From assembly GCA_019722365.1 (NCBI GenBank), contig JADFUC010001887.1:1-64000 (forward strand): a stretch of DNA of 64,000 bases. The letters are read 5' to 3'. The first letter of the stretch is position 1. Each line of letters starts with the position of its first letter. Below the pieces are notes generated by a model that saw nothing but the letters and a program-made list of their open reading frames with translations, did not search any database and was not told the origin of the DNA. This DNA comes from Lithospermum erythrorhizon (taxonomy: Eukaryota > Streptophyta > Magnoliopsida > Boraginales > Boraginaceae). This document shows, in pieces, positions 1 through 13,500 of the stretch. Made by a program: the position numbers and the translations under genes.

Positions 1-599
1 CTCAATTGTGCTTCGTTCAGTTACGTATTGCTAAAGTTATAAACTTTTGAACATATTTTGATAAATCCAAAGTATGTTTTTGTTTTCATTTTCATATAAA
101 CGACACTTTCTCAAAGGCTTCAAATAATCCCAATAATTATATTTTATAGGAGTATTATTATTAGAATAGATGAAAGATTTTTCTTTAAAAGGGTAATGGC
201 ATTCTTGCCCCGGGAGATATAATCTTTTAATAATAATTTTTGAGAAATTATAAATTTCTTTATTTTGTCTGAAAAATGTGATATTTCACATGATCCTGAT
301 TTATTGGCAAGTGCAAAATATAATTGGAATTTATAAGATCGTGACCATAAGCGTGGTGGAGAGTATATCTTTCCAAAAGTATGGTTGATGCTTTGCCATC
401 TTAGATCACTATCGTTCAAAGTGGGACTATTTTCTTTCTCTACCGTTTTGGATACTCAATCCCATTAGGATCTTCTTTCAGTTCTCAAAATATTAGCATA
501 GGAAGAACTATTGCTTAAACTAACTGCATTTAAAGTGCGATATAATGAGTCTTTTATCTTTTGAAAAATCCTTTGTTATTAAGGAGCTTTCAGTAGGCG

Positions 600-2560
600 T
601 CGAGGATATTACATTCTACTCATACACACATAAGGAGTTACTCTCTATGTAATATAGCGTCTGCGAAATTGAAGAAAATAATATTTCTTATTTTTCATTC
701 AAATATTCTCACAGTAAGGAAGTCGGAAGATGATTATCTTACTCCTTTCTTATAAATAACTTCAAAATCGAAAGGTGCTAAATGGAGCTGCCACGCTTTG
801 CAAACACATTTGTTTTGAGGCATCGTATTTAAAATCTTTTGAAACATGAATTTAGGCTAACGACAATCGGAGTTTTAATTTTAAATTTTTGAATATAAAG
901 ATCGTCGCAGAATTTTAAAACACGTTTTCTTATAGCTAGTACTTAACTTTAGCTATTGTGGCATAATTTTTACAGGTGTCGTTCCATTTTAGGAATGAAA
1001 CCCTAACAGATACTCTTGTTTATTATTAGGATAATTTGTTTTAAATTCCTCCGTAACCCTAAGTGAAGCATGGTCTCGATAATTTTTTCCCAATTTGGGT
1101 TTACTGACATCAAACAAGCGGTCTTTAACCACTTTCTTTTAATAATTTTAACGACTTTAGTATGATTTTTACGTCCGAGGGACTTGAAAAGTTTCTTTTT
1201 TTGAGCCTATAAAACATAAAGATTCTGATGTCTTTTTCTTAGAAGATTTGATAATATGGAGAAAATATAGTTTAAAGCTGCCCAAAATCTTTGTAATTGG
1301 GTTTTTGTCTAAAATTTTTGGAAATTTTGAGGCAAATTGATACTTACATCAATAAGGAATGATGCTTCCTTTTGATAATGTGACTAAAAATCTTATTTTG
1401 GTTTGAAAATATTCATTTTTGGTTTGGAAATCGCTAAAGCCAGATTTTGAATTATCTTTAAAGATATATCTAAATGTTTAAAGTGTTCTTGATTGTTTTA
1501 GAAAAAATTAAAATATCATCTATATAGACAATTATAAATTCACTAAAAAGTTAAAAATATCATTCATAATTTTTCGAAATTCGATGGAGCATTTTAAACC
1601 CAAGGCATAACACATTCCATTCATAATGACCAAAAGGTACATTAAGGCGTTTTATCTATCGGCCTTATTAATCTGAATTTGCCAATATCTTGATTTTAAA
1701 TCAAATTTAGAAAATAAGATAGAATCATAAAGTTGATCTAACGTCTTTTTTATTAGGAATTGGATACCCTAATCCATTTCAAAACTTTATTTAATGGTTT
1801 ATAATTTTATAACGAGGGAAACATGCCTGCTGCTATTCAGCGTGTTTATTAACATAAAAAACTGTACATGACCATGGTGGCCCAGGATGTACAAATTAAT
1901 TTTCTACTCCCCCTTGAGGGATTGAATCTGCTTTTACATAACTCAAGTATTAGGGAATTCGTTTGACATGTTAGCTTTTGTAGAAATCGTATAAATCGAG
2001 AAAAATCTTCCTCTACGTAGAGTTCTATAATATATTTTTTCTATCCCCAAAATGCATTTGGATGCTCATTACAAATTTCTAGGCAGTACATTAAAATTTT
2101 GTTTAATTTTCTTGTAATTTAGAAGTTTTTTGTAATCTTTCATCACTCAAAATATTAATTTCATTTTTCGAAGTTTAATTGATTTTTCTTTATTTATAAC
2201 TTTATCAAAAATTGTGAATATAAATTTTTTGGATATAGTTTAATTAAATTTAACATTGCTCGATTTATCGTTATATGTTCCTATAATCCACTTCTTTATC
2301 GACCTTAAAAGGATAAATTTTTGTTATAAAAGGTGTCTAAGTATAATCACGGTTAGAAATATTTTTTACTATTAAAAACTAGTAGAAATACAAGTATTAT
2401 TAATACAAACAAATGCTTTTGGTATTTAAAACTTATATCTAATTTTTCGCCGCAAGCGTGAGATAAAAGTATAGTAGTTTTAGAAAATATCTAGTTTAGG
2501 ATTAATCCTTCTTACATGTAACATTTAAATGCTCCCTTATCAACTAAACATAAATTCTTT
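600..2560 (-). pseudogene. Pararetroviral protease, reverse transcriptase and RNase H region, unit 1
   Basis: On the minus strand, frame fragments in succession resemble a retroviral-type aspartic protease (about 2560-2270) and then a reverse transcriptase whose catalytic YIDD is encoded at 1515-1526, with upstream fingers/palm blocks around 1870-1600. RNase H-like sequence should follow towards 600. In the family this polyprotein section processes the precursor and copies the RNA genome. Here consecutive blocks lie in different frames with several stops, so it is a non-coding relic. No corrected protein is given. Confidence 0.7.
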
Positions 2561-3249
2561 TTGAAAAATAATTATCAATAAAGTAATGTTATTTTAATAT
2601 ACATTTTTGGTTTAGAATAATTTTATTTAAAAATTATTATCTTGACTATTACTTGGTGTCATTTTGGATAATATTATCATTTACAGAAATTTTTTCTAAT
2701 CTAGATATTCTTAAATCATAATCAAATTTTTAAATTTTCAAAATTTTTATCTCTTCTTTGGGATTATTAATCTCTTTTTGGGCTATCATGCAAGGAAGTA
2801 AGGGGAATTTCCACTTCTTAACTTTCTTTAAGAAGCCTATGAACTTCTCCCATAGAATATGGAGTATTATTAGAGATAAATTTATCATATTTATCTTCTG
2901 ATGATGTAGCAATCTTACCATTATCCATCTGATCAATAATTTTTGATCTTAATTCAGGATCTTTAATATTTCTTAGTAAATCCATGATAATATTATTATC
3001 AATCACATTTATTTAATTATCCACAAAATTGAGACATTAATTTAAATTTGAGATTCTTGAGAACTTTAATCACGGGCTTGCCCCGAAAGAACAAGGCTCG
3101 CGTTACGAATCTGGTAAAGGATGTTATGATATCCCGATACTATTATGACTGAATGGCGAAGACATATCGTGTTTTGCTTACGTATCATTTAAAAATATCT
3201 TTGTATAATTAAATGCTTTTTGTTAATTTAAATTATTAATTCTTTTCTT

Positions 3250-5150
3250 AGTCCAACAATTATTAGCATAATGACCAATTTTTCCACATTTATGACAAAC
3301 AATATTCTGTTTATCTTTTTCTTTATAATCATTCTTATCATCTCTATTCTTATGTTCTATTTTCTTATGAAAATGTTTTCAACTTCCCAATCTACTTTAC
3401 TATTATCATCATTATCTACATTAATTTTGCCAGTGCTTGTACGTATCCTTTTTGTAGAAGGATTGCTTATTCAAAGCGTTCCACCGGGGAATACGCCTAA
3501 TTAACTTTCTTTACGATGAATTACATTTTACATAGTGTTTATTTAATCTTAATTGAACATAAGCTAAACTTCCTTGACACGAGGAACTATTAATTTACCA
3601 TAAGTAAAATTATCATAAGGGATAGCGATTTGGTCTCATAACTATGTTTTCTGCTTTCACTCGCAAAAAAGATAGGGTAATGATGATAAATTTAGATTTC
3701 AATGGGAATTTATTACTCTCAGGAAGTTCCATAACCCTACTAAGAAAAAGTATCTTTATACCATCTAAAAAATCGATAGAGTCTTACAACAAGTTCTGAA
3801 GGGAGCGTCACGGATATTCTCATTATCATCTGAATATCTTCTGTGAAATGCTTTCGATTATATTAATTATTAACATATAAGCAGAAGCATTTTACGTGGT
3901 ACTGACCATTTCAACTTTAACGGATGTTCTTATTATACGTTTGTGTTACTGCAGTGTTAAATAATTATCAACAATCCTTTTTAATTTGGCCCGATAAACC
4001 TGCTATTATCATATTTGCAATATTTTTTCTCGAATTATTATGCAGCACAAATAGTTGAGTACATAGGCATTACATGTACATGATTATAAATTTGCTTATC
4101 GGTAAAATTATCGATATTCCACTCGTAAATATTTTGCCACTAAAACTATTATAGTAATATATTCTTGTTCGTTTAAAATATCGATAGGCGAAGGCCTTCT
4201 ATAATAATAATATCTTTGAGTTGGCTTATTAGCCCATCTCCATTTTTCTTCTTTAATTTTATTAATTTGGTCTTCTTCATTTGATGAATTATCTAACGTA
4301 TTTATACTTAATTTTTTAAATTTTTCATCAAGTAATTTTTCTAAATCAGTTATTGATTTTAATTTAAAATCTTTGACCTCAGGAGGAGGTTGAATATTTG
4401 GAAGAATACTCCACGAGTTTCTTACATACAAACTTGTTTTCCTTTTTCTTGGCCAAACTTTCTATTCCTTCTAAGTAATATTATCGATTTTTTATTAAAA
4501 GAAGTACTTATATTTTCTCCTAACACATTAATAAATAAATTTGTATAATTGTTTTGTTCAATTAACATATTTATCTGTTTCATAGTAGTTTGTAAAGTAT
4601 CTTTTTCAAAGATTTTGGCATCATGAGAAATTAATTGAATTTCGATTATCTTTTATATCCCGGAATTCTTTTCGAGGGGATAAATATCTTTATAAATTTG
4701 TCCATTTAATAATTTATAATTTCTTTCAATTACTAAAATATAATTTCTAACATGTGTTAACATGAACCATGGAACAAAATAAGATTTCATTATTTTTCTT
4801 CCACAGTTTATAAAACTCATCACAGGAAAGTTTGTTTTTCTTAACATTAAAATTCTTAAAAAGCCAGTTTTCTAAAAAATTCCCATACGGGTAAAAATTC
4901 TTTTTTTAATGGTTATGCAGCTTGAGAACCGGTACTAAAGTCTAAAATGGTCGTATAATCCATAAATTATCACAGGTGGAAAGACATATCGGACATGCGT
5001 CTGCCCGGAACTTTAATATATTATTACTATTATCTCCCCGTGATATTCCAATAACTTTCGATTTGTAAACCGTATTGACTACATAATGGATTAGCGTTCA
5101 TGAGGATTCTCATCGTCGGGAAGATTAGAAGTAGAACTTAGGAAATTGAT
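3250..5150 (-). pseudogene. Pararetroviral coat protein-like region with CCHC zinc knuckle, unit 1
   Basis: Minus-strand fragments include an open stretch at 4431-4108 that is rich in charged residues. Near the 3' end is a complete CX2CX4HX4C zinc knuckle encoded at 3297-3256, followed by a basic tail. In Caulimoviridae such a knuckle marks the C-terminal part of the capsid protein and binds nucleic acid. The position between movement-like and protease-like regions fits that role. The surrounding frame is broken repeatedly. Confidence 0.65.
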
Positions 5151-5956
5151 TTTATAATCTAATGGTGAGATATAAGACCTATTTGACATAGATCTATTTC
5201 TTAGCATATTAGAAATATTATTAACTGAATTTAAGACTTACGGATCATACGTAGTTTGACAAACGTTATTAAATTTGTTTGGATTTACGGTTGAGGCTGG
5301 AGCAGTGGCGATTTTAAAATTACATTTAACCCACGACATGGAGTGGCTACAAGTAGTAATACTAGATTTACTAAAATTAGTTTCAATTAATATGAATACC
5401 GTTTTTAGGTTTATCCGCATCTACAATGAGAGGATTTAAAAATGTACGAGGTTTGCCATAAATCATACGTATACGTATTATACATTCCCGTACATATAAC
5501 TATATCAGCTGAGTTTTCATTTAATGTTACAATCTAATAAATTTATATCGGATAATGATAATTGTAAATTAGGATAAGCAATCGAAAATAAATTTGGTCC
5601 ATGAGATAGACTTGATTGAATAATTCCATGAGGATTGCTTCCAATTTAAATTTCTTCAAAATCTCTTAAAGGCTGTATAAAGCTTTACGGTAATCATGAA
5701 GTTAAAAAGGTTTAAAAGCGACTTGAATAAAGTCGATATGTAAAAATCGGTAATTATTCCTATAAGGAGCAATATCTTTTTCACTTAAAAGATTTATTTT
5801 CATTTCTTCATCATTAAGGGAAATAGATTCTTCAGTAGTTTTAACTACTTGTTTTAAACCAATTTTTTCAAAGGCACCTAACTTGTATATAACTTTAGGT
5901 TCAATCTTTGGAATTGTCCATTTATTCAATAAATCTAAATTATTCGGTAAAATCAT
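5150..5956 (-). pseudogene. Pararetroviral movement protein-like region, unit 1
   Basis: An open stretch at 5956-5702 begins at ATG and resembles the N-terminal core of 30K-superfamily movement proteins; its end reads YRFLHIDFIQVAF, a block typical of caulimovirid movement proteins. A second fragment at 5420-5238 in another frame resembles the C-terminal part. Movement proteins of this family enlarge plasmodesmata for cell-to-cell spread. The parts are separated by frame breaks, so this is a relic. Unit 2 has the matching region at about 12690-13500. Confidence 0.6.
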
Positions 5957-6078
5957 ATTGACAGTAAGGCGTTTTTTAACGGTATTTTTAGCCTAACTTA
6001 ATAATAAATTCATTAAGATAAGAAAAAGTTAGAGATGTTAAATTATATCCTTCTTAATTAATTATAATGATTCCCTAC

Positions 6079-6091
6079 GGCTCACGATACC
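6079..6091 (-). promoter_or_regulatory. Candidate minus-strand DNA primer-binding site (tRNA-Met type), unit 1
   Basis: On the minus strand the sequence reads GGTATCGTGAGCC. The plant pararetrovirus and retrotransposon consensus complementary to initiator tRNA-Met is TGGTATCAGAGC, so this is a near match with a small internal change. It lies upstream of the movement protein-like region, as expected for the leader. The unit 2 equivalent (about 13596-13610) is more decayed. The call rests on the motif and its position only. Confidence 0.35.
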
Positions 6092-6872
6092 GTCTTTATG
6101 TCGTTTATAGGTTAGGTTTGTGTAATTCTGAGAATAAGATTATGAACAAATCCGCTATTATGAGCCAAATTTACATGTTATGAAGCTCGGATTTAATTTA
6201 ATAAAACGAAAAAGGCGTAAGGATAATATTTTATCTAAACGGCGATTCACCAACCACAAATACCAGCCGTAACTTCTGCGGCTGCGGGCAACAACGGGTA
6301 TGAAAATTAGTTTCTAGATAATGATTATACACTTCGTCTTATTCCGTTATCAAACCTTGCCATGTCACAAGCGGCTGCTGACATAAGCAATTTAGCTTGC
6401 CACGTAAATATATTACATTTGCATAATACAAATAGCAAGCGCATAAAAACGGATCAGAGATGGAATCATTAGATCATTAATTAATTAAGTTGGGCATAAT
6501 TTAACCTGATAAATTAGCCTATTGGAAACAATGCCCAGCCTTTAATCTAAACAAATATAAATGCAAAATAAAAAATGAACTTCTGATTTATAGTCGTAAC
6601 CGGTAGTCAGGGAATTCTTGAAAGAAATTTTTTATTTATGGGATTTTTTACAATGAAGAGAACTAAAGGAGCTTCAATCTTGGAAGGCTTCGAAGAGCTT
6701 GTCTTTCAAACCTAACAATACATCTATTTATAAATGTCCGCAGTTTGAAATCCGGACTTCAAAAATGGACTCAAAATGGATTCAAAAAGAAAAATGATAA
6801 AGCCGCCCGATGCAATCGTATTTACGTATTCGGAAAATGCTGACATCTATTATAACTTTTTCTCCTACTTTA

Positions 6873-7383
6873 TTATTTCTCGGTTCTTAACTTTTCTGAG
6901 GGAAGATTCTCCTCCGTCTTGTTTTTTACGGATTGATTTAATCTTTTTCGGATCCTCTCTGAATTGTTCGAGATAAGTCCAGGCTGTTTTAATTCGGATT
7001 CTTCGTTAGGATCTTGTGCATCACTTGATTCATCTTGGAGCGTGTTGATCCGTCGTGGATATGTCATTTCTTTTTGTCTTCTTTCATCAATATAAATGGT
7101 CCCTTTTCCATTTTAATTAAATATTGATCAATTAATTGTCTTGAAATTGGATAATTTGAGTCGACAATATATTCTTTATTTTTGGTGAACTTTGGTATTG
7201 AGAATTAAATTGAGTCAATTTGTCTTCAATTTCTTTGAATGTGTCCTCTCCTGGGATTATCCCTGTATTGGGATCAGGTCTCATCATCTTTTCCCAAAAC
7301 TTGACTTGGGAATGTCTCATCAGGCATGGCATATTATCCTCTGTAGTTTCTGCAAGCTGTCCGTTTCCATATATATGGAATAG
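6873..7383 (-). pseudogene. Polyprotein C-terminal-like region of the pararetrovirus, unit 1/2 junction
   Basis: Two open minus-strand stretches (7332-7132 and 7067-6873) lie between the RNase H end of one unit and the primer-site region of the next. They are hydrophilic and acidic/basic without a catalytic motif. The equivalent in unit 2 is at 14923-14711 and is diverged by indels. The position fits a C-terminal extension after RNase H or a small downstream ORF. I do not recognise a domain. Confidence 0.4.
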
Positions 7384-7560
7384 AGATTAGATCATAAGCG
7401 TCATGAAGATTTAATCTTTCTTTCACGCTCTTTTAATTTGGTTTCTAGGAGAAATATTACTCCATTTGTCAAAATATAATTTGATTTTTTCTGGTAGTAT
7501 TTTTTCATTAGCTCCAAAAAATTGCCACCATAAAATGAACCAATTTGGTATATTAAAGTT

Positions 7561-10500
7561 ATAAACTTTTGAACATATTTTGATCATCAGTATGTTTTGT
7601 TTTAATTTTCATATACTTGACACTTTATCCAAAGGCTTCAAAATAATCCCGATAATTATATTTTATAGAATTATTATTATTAGAATAGGAAGCAGACTTT
7701 TCTTTAAAGGGTGGCAAACCCGTTGCGGGAGATATAATCTTTTTAATAATAATTTTAGAAATTATAATTTCTTTATTTTGTCACGAAAAAATGTGATATT
7801 TCACATGATTCTGATTTATTAATAAATTCTCAAAATATAATTGAGATTTATAAGATCGGCCGGTATAAGCTGTGGTGGAGTATATCTTCCGGCGAAAAGT
7901 ATAGTTGATGCTTTGAAATGCTTAGATGTTATCAAAATTTCAAAGTAGGACTATTTTTAACTACCATTTTGAATATAAGCCACATTAGGATCTTAGTTCT
8001 CAAAATATTAGCATGCAAGGAAGAACTATTACTTCACTAACTACATTTTTTATATTCCAAAAATTCTTGATATAATGATCTTTTATCTTTTGAAAAATCC
8101 TTTGTTATTAAGGACTTTTTCCCGTAATCGAGGATGTGCACAATTACCTCGCCACACCCACATAAGGGGAGTTCTACTGCCGTAATATGACATACACGAA
8201 AATTGAAGAAAATAGCTTCTTATTTTCATTCAAATATTCTAGTAAAGGAAGTGGGAAGATGATTATCTTCTCGCTTTCTTATAAATAACTTCAAAATCGA
8301 AGGTCTTCAAATGGGCACGCGCACAAACATTTGTTTTGAGGCAATCGTGTTTAAAATCTTTTTTGAAACATGAATTTATTTACTTGACAATCGAGTTTTA
8401 ATTTTAAATTTTTGAATATAAAGATAGATCACGAAATTTTAAAACACATTTTACACTATAGCTTCTTTTAGCTATTGTAGCATAATTTTACATTTTGTCA
8501 TTCCATTTACGAGAATGAAACCTAACAAGATACTCTTGTTTATTATTAGGATTAATTTGTTTAGAATTACTTCCTTAACCCTAAATCGAGCGTCGATCCT
8601 CGATAATTTTTCCACAATTTGGGTTTGCCCGGCATCCAAACAAAGGCGGGTCTTTAACCACTTTTCTTTTAATAATTTTAACGGCTTTAGTATGATTTTA
8701 CATCCAGGGGGACTTGGTTTCTTTTTTAGCCTATCATATAAAATTGCTGTATCATTAGCAAGATTTTGATAATATGGAAATATAGTTTAAAGCGCCTTAA
8801 AAATCTTTGTAATTGGGTTTTTGTCTAAAATTTTACGGAGATTTTGAGGCAAAATTCAATACTTCTATCAATAGGAATGATACTTCCTTTTCAATATTAT
8901 GACACAAGAAATCTTATTTTGGTTTGAAAAAATATTCATTTTTTAGTTTGGAAATCACTAAACCATTTTGAATTATTATCTTCTGAATATATCTAAATGT
9001 TTAAAGTGTTTATTAGAATTGTTTCAGAAAAAGTAAAATATCATCTATATAGACAGTGAAATTCCTTAAAGGATTAAAAATATCATTCATAATTTTCGAA
9101 ATTACATTAGACATTTTAAGCCCAAAAACATAACATTCCATTCATATTTGACCAAAAGGTACATTAAAAGGCACATTTTATATCTATCGGCCTTATTAAT
9201 TTGTATTTACTTGACTAACTTGATTTTTAAAATCAAATTTAGAAAATAAGATAGAATCATAAAGTCGATCTAATAAATCTTTTTTATTAGAATTGGATGC
9301 AATCCGTTTCAAAACTTTATTTAATGGTTTATAATTTATAACGAGGCGGGGAAACGCCTCTTTCTTATTCCGGCGTGTTTATTAACATAAAAAGGCGTAC
9401 ATGACCGTAATTGGCTTGGGATGTACAAATTAATTTTCTATCTAACGAGTTGAATCTCTTTTTACATAACTCAGTATTGGGAATTCGTTTGACGTAAAAC
9501 TTTGTAGAAAATATTATAAATCGAGAAAATCTTCCCTCATGGGAAGTTCTATAATATATTTTTCTATCGAAAATGCATTTGGATGCTGCATTTACAAATT
9601 TCTAAGACTTAGTGCATTTAAAATTTTGTTTAATTTTTTCTTGTAATTTTTTATTTTGTAACTTTTCATCAATAGTAAAAATATTAATTTCATTTTTCAA
9701 AAAGTTTAATTGATTTTCTTTATTTATAACTTTATCAAAAATTGAATATAAATTTTTTGGATATGGTTTTGAAGTAAATTTTAATATTATCGATTTATTA
9801 TTATATGTCCCTATAATCCGCCTTTATCGACGCTTCTTAAAAAGGATAAATTTTTGTTATAAAAGGTGTACCAAGTATAATTTGGTTAGAAATATTTTTT
9901 ACCAGTCAAAACTGGTAGAAATACAAGTATTATTAACACAAACAAATGCTTTTGGTAACTTGAAACTTATATCCAGTTTTTCACTTGGCGTAAGAGATAA
10001 AAGTATATGAGTAGTTTTTGAAAATATCTAGTTGGGATTAATCCTTCTTGTATAACATTTAAATGCGCTCAGCTATCGACTAAATTTTGTAAAATTTCTT
10101 TTTGAAAAATAATTATCAATAAGTAATGTTATTTTAATATACCGTTTTGGTTTAAGAATATTTCATTTAAAAATTATCTTGGCCTATTACTTGAATTTGT
10201 CATTTTGGATAATATTATCATTGCAAAATTTTTTCTAATCTAGATATTCTTAAATCATAATCTAATTTTTTTCATTTTTTCAAAATTTTTATCTCTTCTT
10301 TGAGATTATTAATCTCTTTTGAATATCGTGCAAGAGTAGGGGAATTTCAACTGTGCTCTTTAAAAAGCCTATGAACTTCTCATAGAATAGAGAGTTATTA
10401 GAGATAAATTTATCATATTTATCTTCGAGAAGATATAGCTATCTTTGCAGCTATCCATTTGATCAATAATCTTTGACCTTAAATCGGGATCTTTAATGTT

Positions 10501-13500
10501 TTAAAAATCATGATAATATTATTATCGATACATTTATTTCATTATCCACAGAGTGAGACATTAATTTAAAATTTGATTCTTGAGAACTTTTAATGCGAGG
10601 GCTTGCCCCGAAAAACAAAGGCTAATTGAATCTGGCGAGAAGAATCGAGATGTTATGATATCGTCTTATTATTATGACTAGATGGCGAACATATGCGATG
10701 TTCTTAAATACGTATCATTTAAAAATATCTTGTATAATTCATCTTTTGTTAACATTTGTAATTTAAATTATTAATTCTTTTCTTAGTCCAATGATTATTA
10801 TTAGCATAATGACCAATTTTTCCACATTTATGACAAGCTTGATATTACATTTATCTTTCTTTATAATCATTCTTATAAATCTACATTCTTATGATGATTC
10901 ATTTTCTTATGAAAATGTTTTTTTCTTTCTAAATCTCTTACTATTATAAATGCATTATCTCTACATTAATTTTATGATGCTTATTACATATCCTTTGTAG
11001 AAGGATTGCTTATTCAAAGCTATTCCGCGAGAATACTTTAATTGCTTTCTTTACATTAGATTACATTTACATCAATTGTTTATTTAATCTTAATTAGGTA
11101 CATAAAGCTAAACACTTGTGTGGCGAGGAACCTATTAATTTCTGTAAATAAAATTATCGTAAGGGATAGCGATTTGGTCTCCTCTTATGTTTTTCTTGCT
11201 TTCCTCATGAAAGATAGGGTAAGCCGTGATATTTAGATTTCGATAAATTTATTACTGCGGGAGTTCCATGGCTTCGACTAAGAAGAATATCTTTATACCG
11301 TCTAAAATCGGTAAGAGTCTTGAAACTTTAAGTTACGAGGAAGGAGCGTGCGGATATTACCATTTATCATCCCAGATATCTTCTGTGAAATCTTTCGATT
11401 ATATTAATTATTATTAACATATAAACTTGACATTTTACGTATTTTGACCATTTTTCAACTTTAACGGATGTTCTTATTATACGTTTTGTGTTACGGTGTT
11501 AAATAATTATCCGCGTCCACCCAATTGGCGGTAAGCCACGCTATTATCATATTTCGCGATATTTTTCTCGAATTATTATTACGCTACCGATAGTTGAGTA
11601 CATGAGCATTATGTACATGATTATAAATTTGTATCAGTAAAATTATCAATATTCTAGCTCGTAAATATTTTTGCCACTAGTATTACAAAGCCAATATATT
11701 CTTGTTCATTTAAAATATCGATAGGCGAAGGTCTCTATAATAATAATATCTTTGAGTTGGTTTATCGACCCATCTCATTTTTCTCCATTAATTTTATTAA
11801 TTTGATCCTCTTCCTCGAGATAATTTATCTAAAGTATTTATACTTAATTTTTTTAGAATTTTTAAATGATAATTTTAGATCGGTTATTGATTTTAATTTA
11901 AAATCTTTTAATCTCGGAGGGTTGGTATTTGGAAGAATACTCACGAAGTTTCTTCTTCTATACAAACTTGTTTTCCTTTTTCTTGGCCAAACTTTTCTAT
12001 TATTCTAGTAATATTATCGATTTTTTTATTTAAAGAAATTATATTTTCTCCTAAAACATTAATAAATAAATTGGTATAATTGTTTTGTTCAATCAACATA
12101 TTTATCTGTTTCATTGTAGTTTGTAAAGTTTCTTTTTCAAAGATTTTGGCATAAGCAAGGAAATTAATTAGTGATTATCTTTTATAATCACGGAATTAAC
12201 TTAGGATAAATATCTTTATAAATTTGTCCATTTAACAATTTATAATTTCTTTCTATAACTGAAATATAATTTCTAACATGTTTTAAAATAAACCATGGAA
12301 CAAAATATAAAATTTCATTATTTCTTCACGGTTTATAAAACTCATCTGGAAAGTTTGTTTTCTTCTTTTTATTAAAATTACTAAAAACCATTTTTCTAAA
12401 AAAATTCCCATGCAGGTAAAAGTGCTTTTTAATAGGTTATGCGGCGAGAACCGGTACTAAAGTCTAAAATGAATTAGAGTATAATCAATAGAATTATCCC
12501 AGGTGGAAAAGAACACATATCGAGACATACTTGTGCCGAACCTAATATTATTACTTGTATTATCTACGACGATATTGTCTTTCCCAATTTGTAAACCATC
12601 AACTCATGTCGTTAAGCGATTCGCCAGTTATCGTCGGGGAAGATTAGAAGTAGAACTTCTAGGAAATTCAATTTTGTAATCTAATGTTGAGATATAAGAC
12701 CTATTTGACATAGATCTATTTCTTCTTATATTAGAAATATTATTAACACTTCGAATTTAAAACACGGATCTTACGTAGTTTAATAACGTTATTATTAAAT
12801 TTGTTTGGATTTACAGTTTGAAATTGGAGCGACGCACTCGACAATTTTAAAATTCTATTTCTTCCCACTTAATGAGTCTTCTAGTAGTAATACTAGATTT
12901 ACTAAAATTAGTTTGATTAATATGAATTACCGTTTTAGGTTTATCCATATCACCTGATGAGGATTTAAAGTAACGAGGTTTATAATAAATCCTATAACAT
13001 ATACATATTATACGTTCGTGCATATAAGCTATGTCGGCAGGTTTTCACACATTTAATGTTCTGACGTCTAATAAATTTATAACGGATAATGATAATTGTA
13101 AATTAGGATAAGCATTGAAATAGGCGAAATTATTGAGATAGACTTGATTGAATAATTCCCGTAAAGAGTTCTTCCAATTTAAATTTCTTCCGTCTCAAAA
13201 TTTGCTATAAAGCTTTACGGTAATCCTTCGAGAGTTAAAGGTTTAAGCGACTTGAATAAGTCCAATATGTAGAAATCTATAATTATTTACATAAGGTCTG
13301 ATATCTTTAGTTTTCAAAGATTAATTTTCATCTGCCCGTTATTAAGCGAAATTGATTCCTCACGATTAGTTTTTAACGATTTGTTTTAAAACTGACTTTT
13401 CAAAAGGCACAATTTTGTATATAACTTTGGGTTCAATCTTTGGAATTGTCGTTTATTTAATAAATCTAATTATTAGGTAAATCATATTGACATTAAAATT

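Larger units (their letters stand above)
1..7560 (-). mobile_element. Endogenous pararetrovirus unit 1 (Caulimoviridae-like, degraded)
   Basis: This is the first visible unit of a head-to-tail array. The word ATAAACTTTT with its flanks recurs at 39, 7561 and 15091, giving periods of 7522 and 7530 bp, within the usual genome size of Caulimoviridae. Read on the minus strand the order is: a leader with a primer-site-like motif near 6090, a movement protein-like region (about 5956-5150), a coat-like region ending in a CCHC zinc knuckle (3256-3297), a protease-like region (about 2560-2270), reverse transcriptase with YIDD (1515-1526), and then an RNase H region. Frames are broken by many small indels and stops; the longest open stretch is about 107 codons, so no functional protein is encoded. 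MP, CP, PR, RT and RH in one direction recalls Petuvirus or Florendovirus-type endogenous elements; genus is not assigned. The unit is cut by the left window edge. Confidence 0.85.
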
